Shown here: positions 4,716 to 6,122 of the stretch, one piece after another
Numbering within the stretch: position 1 is the first letter of the stretch
Layout: the number at the start of each line of letters is the position of its first letter
NCBI GenBank assembly: GCA_021787505.1
Contig: JAJYLU010000123.1
Span: 1 to 6,122 of the forward strand
Source: Nitrospirota bacterium
GTDB taxonomy: Bacteria > Nitrospirota > Thermodesulfovibrionia > Thermodesulfovibrionales > UBA6898
Direction: 5' to 3'
Length of the DNA stretch: 6,122 nucleotides
Made by a program: the position numbers and the translations under genes
The notes under the pieces: generated by a model
Seen by the model: the letters and a program-made list of their open reading frames with translations, nothing else
What the model was told of the DNA's origin: nothing
Databases searched by the model: none

Positions 4716-6122
4716 TTACACCTTCTTCATCGACGCCAGTACCGCCTCGGGTTTCATCGGAAGCCGTCTCACCCTTATGCCTGATGCATTGAAGACCGCG
4801 TTTGCAACAGCCGACGCAATCGGCGGAAGGCCGGGCTCTCCGATTCCGCCCATCTCGTCCTTACTTTTGATGATATGCACTTCTATCTCGGGAACATCAG
4901 CCATCCTGAGAAGAGGGTAGTTGTCGAAGTTCGAGGACTCGACCCCGCCCTTGGCAAAGGCGATCTCTTCTTTAAATGCTGCGCTGAGCCCCATGATGAT
5001 CGCGCCCCTCATCTGTGCGGTGATGATCGCCGGGTTGACGATCGGCCCGCAGTCGACCGCGCAGACCACCCGATGGACCTTTATCGACCCGTCCTTCTTA
5101 TCGACCGAGACCTCCGCAACCTGAGCTATATAGCTTCCGAACGACATATGCTGGGCAACGCCCCTTCCCTGCGCCTTTTGGAGCGGCTTCGCCCAACCTG
5201 CCTTCCCGGCGACCGTCTCGAGCGCGCGGTACGCCCGATGATGTTTTTTGAGCAGGCCGAGACGGAACTCGACGGGATCTTTGCCCGCTGCGTGCGCAGC
5301 CTCATCCACAAAACACTCGACAGTGAACCCGTTGTGGGAGCTGCCGACCGACCGCCAGAAGCCTACCGGCACCGGCGTATCGATCCTCACATATTCGACC
5401 TTCAGGTTAGGGACTTCGTATTCCATATTCCGAAGCCCTTCGACCGCAGCCGGGTCTATCCCGTTTTTGACCTGGCCAGGGAAGACCCTCGAAAAGATCG
5501 AGGGACATACGATCTTGTGCGACCATGCGGTCATCCGGCCTTTCTCGTCGACCGCGCCTTCGATCCTCGAGACGTTCGCGGGACGGTAAAAGTCGTTCTG
5601 CATGTCCTCTTCCCTTTTCCATATCAGCTTTATGGGTTTGCCCGTCGACTTCGATATCTTTACCGCCTCCTCGACCACATCGATCTCGAACCTCCTGCCG
5701 AAGCCGCCGCCGAGATAGGTGGTATGCACCTTGATCTGGTCAGGTTTAAGCCCGGTCTCCTTTTCAGCCAGTTCGAGAACGCCGGTCTGATTCTGGGTCG
5801 ACACCCAGATCTCGCAGCTGCCGGGACCGATCGCCACCGTACAGTTCATAGGCTCCATCGTCGCATGAGAGAGATAGGGCAGGGTATACATCGCCTCTAT
5901 CTTCTTCGGCGCAGCGCCCAGCGCCGCCTTTACATCGCCGTCGTTTCGGGCGGTGATGCCTTCTTTAGCAAGATCGGTCATAAAACTTTTTTCGAGATTT
6001 GCGGTATCGAGGCCCGGCTCGATTCCCTTGTCCCATTTCACGTCCAGGGCGTCCCTCCCCTTCCAGGCGCCTTCCGGCGTTCCGGCGCAGACGGCGATGC
6101 CGGCAGGTATCGGCACGACATG
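4716..6122 (-). CDS. Molybdopterin-binding large subunit, isoquinoline 1-oxidoreductase beta (IorB)-like, partial (N-terminus outside window)
   Basis: Large subunit of a molybdenum hydroxylase (xanthine dehydrogenase/aldehyde oxidase superfamily), which hydroxylates a heterocycle or aldehyde and passes electrons to a separate [2Fe-2S] subunit. 468 residues are visible; the frame is open to the right edge (6120-6122 reads His), so the apparent GTG start at 6116 is only an internal Val. Seen, counting from that GTG: the cofactor-loop motif GGGFGRR at 136-142; the family signature FWRSVGSSHNGF at 253-264, followed by VECFVDEAAHAAGKDPVEFR; and GIGEPGLPP at 424-432, whose Glu matches the catalytic glutamate of the superfamily. 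IorB-type proteins usually run to about 700-750 residues with a Tat signal, so roughly 250-280 residues are missing. The small iron-sulfur subunit is not in the window and could lie upstream. xdhC and mocA downstream support the assignment. Substrate cannot be predicted. The stop is followed 22 nt later by a 162-bp repeat element. Confidence 0.9.
   Translation of the reverse strand, partial: HVVPIPAGIAVCAGTPEGAWKGRDALDVKWDKGIEPGLDTANLEKSFMTDLAKEGITARNDGDVKAALGAAPKKIEAMYTLPYLSHATMEPMNCTVAIGPGSCEIWVSTQNQTGVLELAEKETGLKPDQIKVHTTYLGGGFGRRFEIDVVEEAVKISKSTGKPIKLIWKREEDMQNDFYRPANVSRIEGAVDEKGRMTAWSHKIVCPSIFSRVFPGQVKNGIDPAAVEGLRNMEYEVPNLKVEYVRIDTPVPVGFWRSVGSSHNGFTVECFVDEAAHAAGKDPVEFRLGLLKKHHRAYRALETVAGKAGWAKPLQKAQGRGVAQHMSFGSYIAQVAEVSVDKKDGSIKVHRVVCAVDCGPIVNPAIITAQMRGAIIMGLSAAFKEEIAFAKGGVESSNFDNYPLLRMADVPEIEVHIIKSKDEMGGIGEPGLPPIASAVANAVFNASGIRVRRLPMKPEAVLASMKKV

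Overview
All recognisable genes in this window lie on the minus strand, so transcription runs from high to low coordinates. The base composition is moderately GC-rich (a little over half G+C by eye). Shine-Dalgarno sequences are strong, and genes are packed with abutting or overlapping ends. A xanthine-dehydrogenase-type molybdenum hydroxylase sits with its maturation factors. This suits a free-living, metabolically versatile bacterium. Nitrospirota or a Desulfobacterota-like lineage would fit, but no marker in the window fixes the taxonomy, so that is a weak inference.

Reading in the direction of transcription: (1) 6122-4716 is the C-terminal two thirds of a molybdopterin-binding large subunit of the isoquinoline 1-oxidoreductase beta / xanthine dehydrogenase family; its N-terminus lies beyond the right edge. 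(2) 4439-3660 is a dienelactone-hydrolase-family protein with an export signal. (3) 3332-130 is a compact five-gene run: XdhC, a MocA-like nucleotidyltransferase, a three-helix DUF1499 membrane protein, an HD-domain phosphohydrolase and an FMN-binding pyridoxamine-phosphate-oxidase-like protein. XdhC and MocA are the usual maturation pair for this class of molybdenum enzyme (sulfuration/insertion of the cofactor and its cytidylylation), so blocks 1 and 3 probably work together. The roles of the last three genes in that setting are not evident.

The three non-coding gaps are not empty. Two of them (3431-3592 and 4532-4693) each hold a 162-bp element with imperfect terminal inverted repeats of about 35-40 bp, a variable 53-bp centre and a conserved internal block. 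The first 73 bp of the window are the right half of a third copy cut by the window edge. All three copies have the same orientation and each lies 20-70 nt downstream of a stop codon. The first two bracket the hydrolase gene as a 1101-bp repeat-to-repeat unit. This MITE-like or structured 3'-end repeat family is the most interesting non-coding signal here. I see no complete novel gene system in the window.
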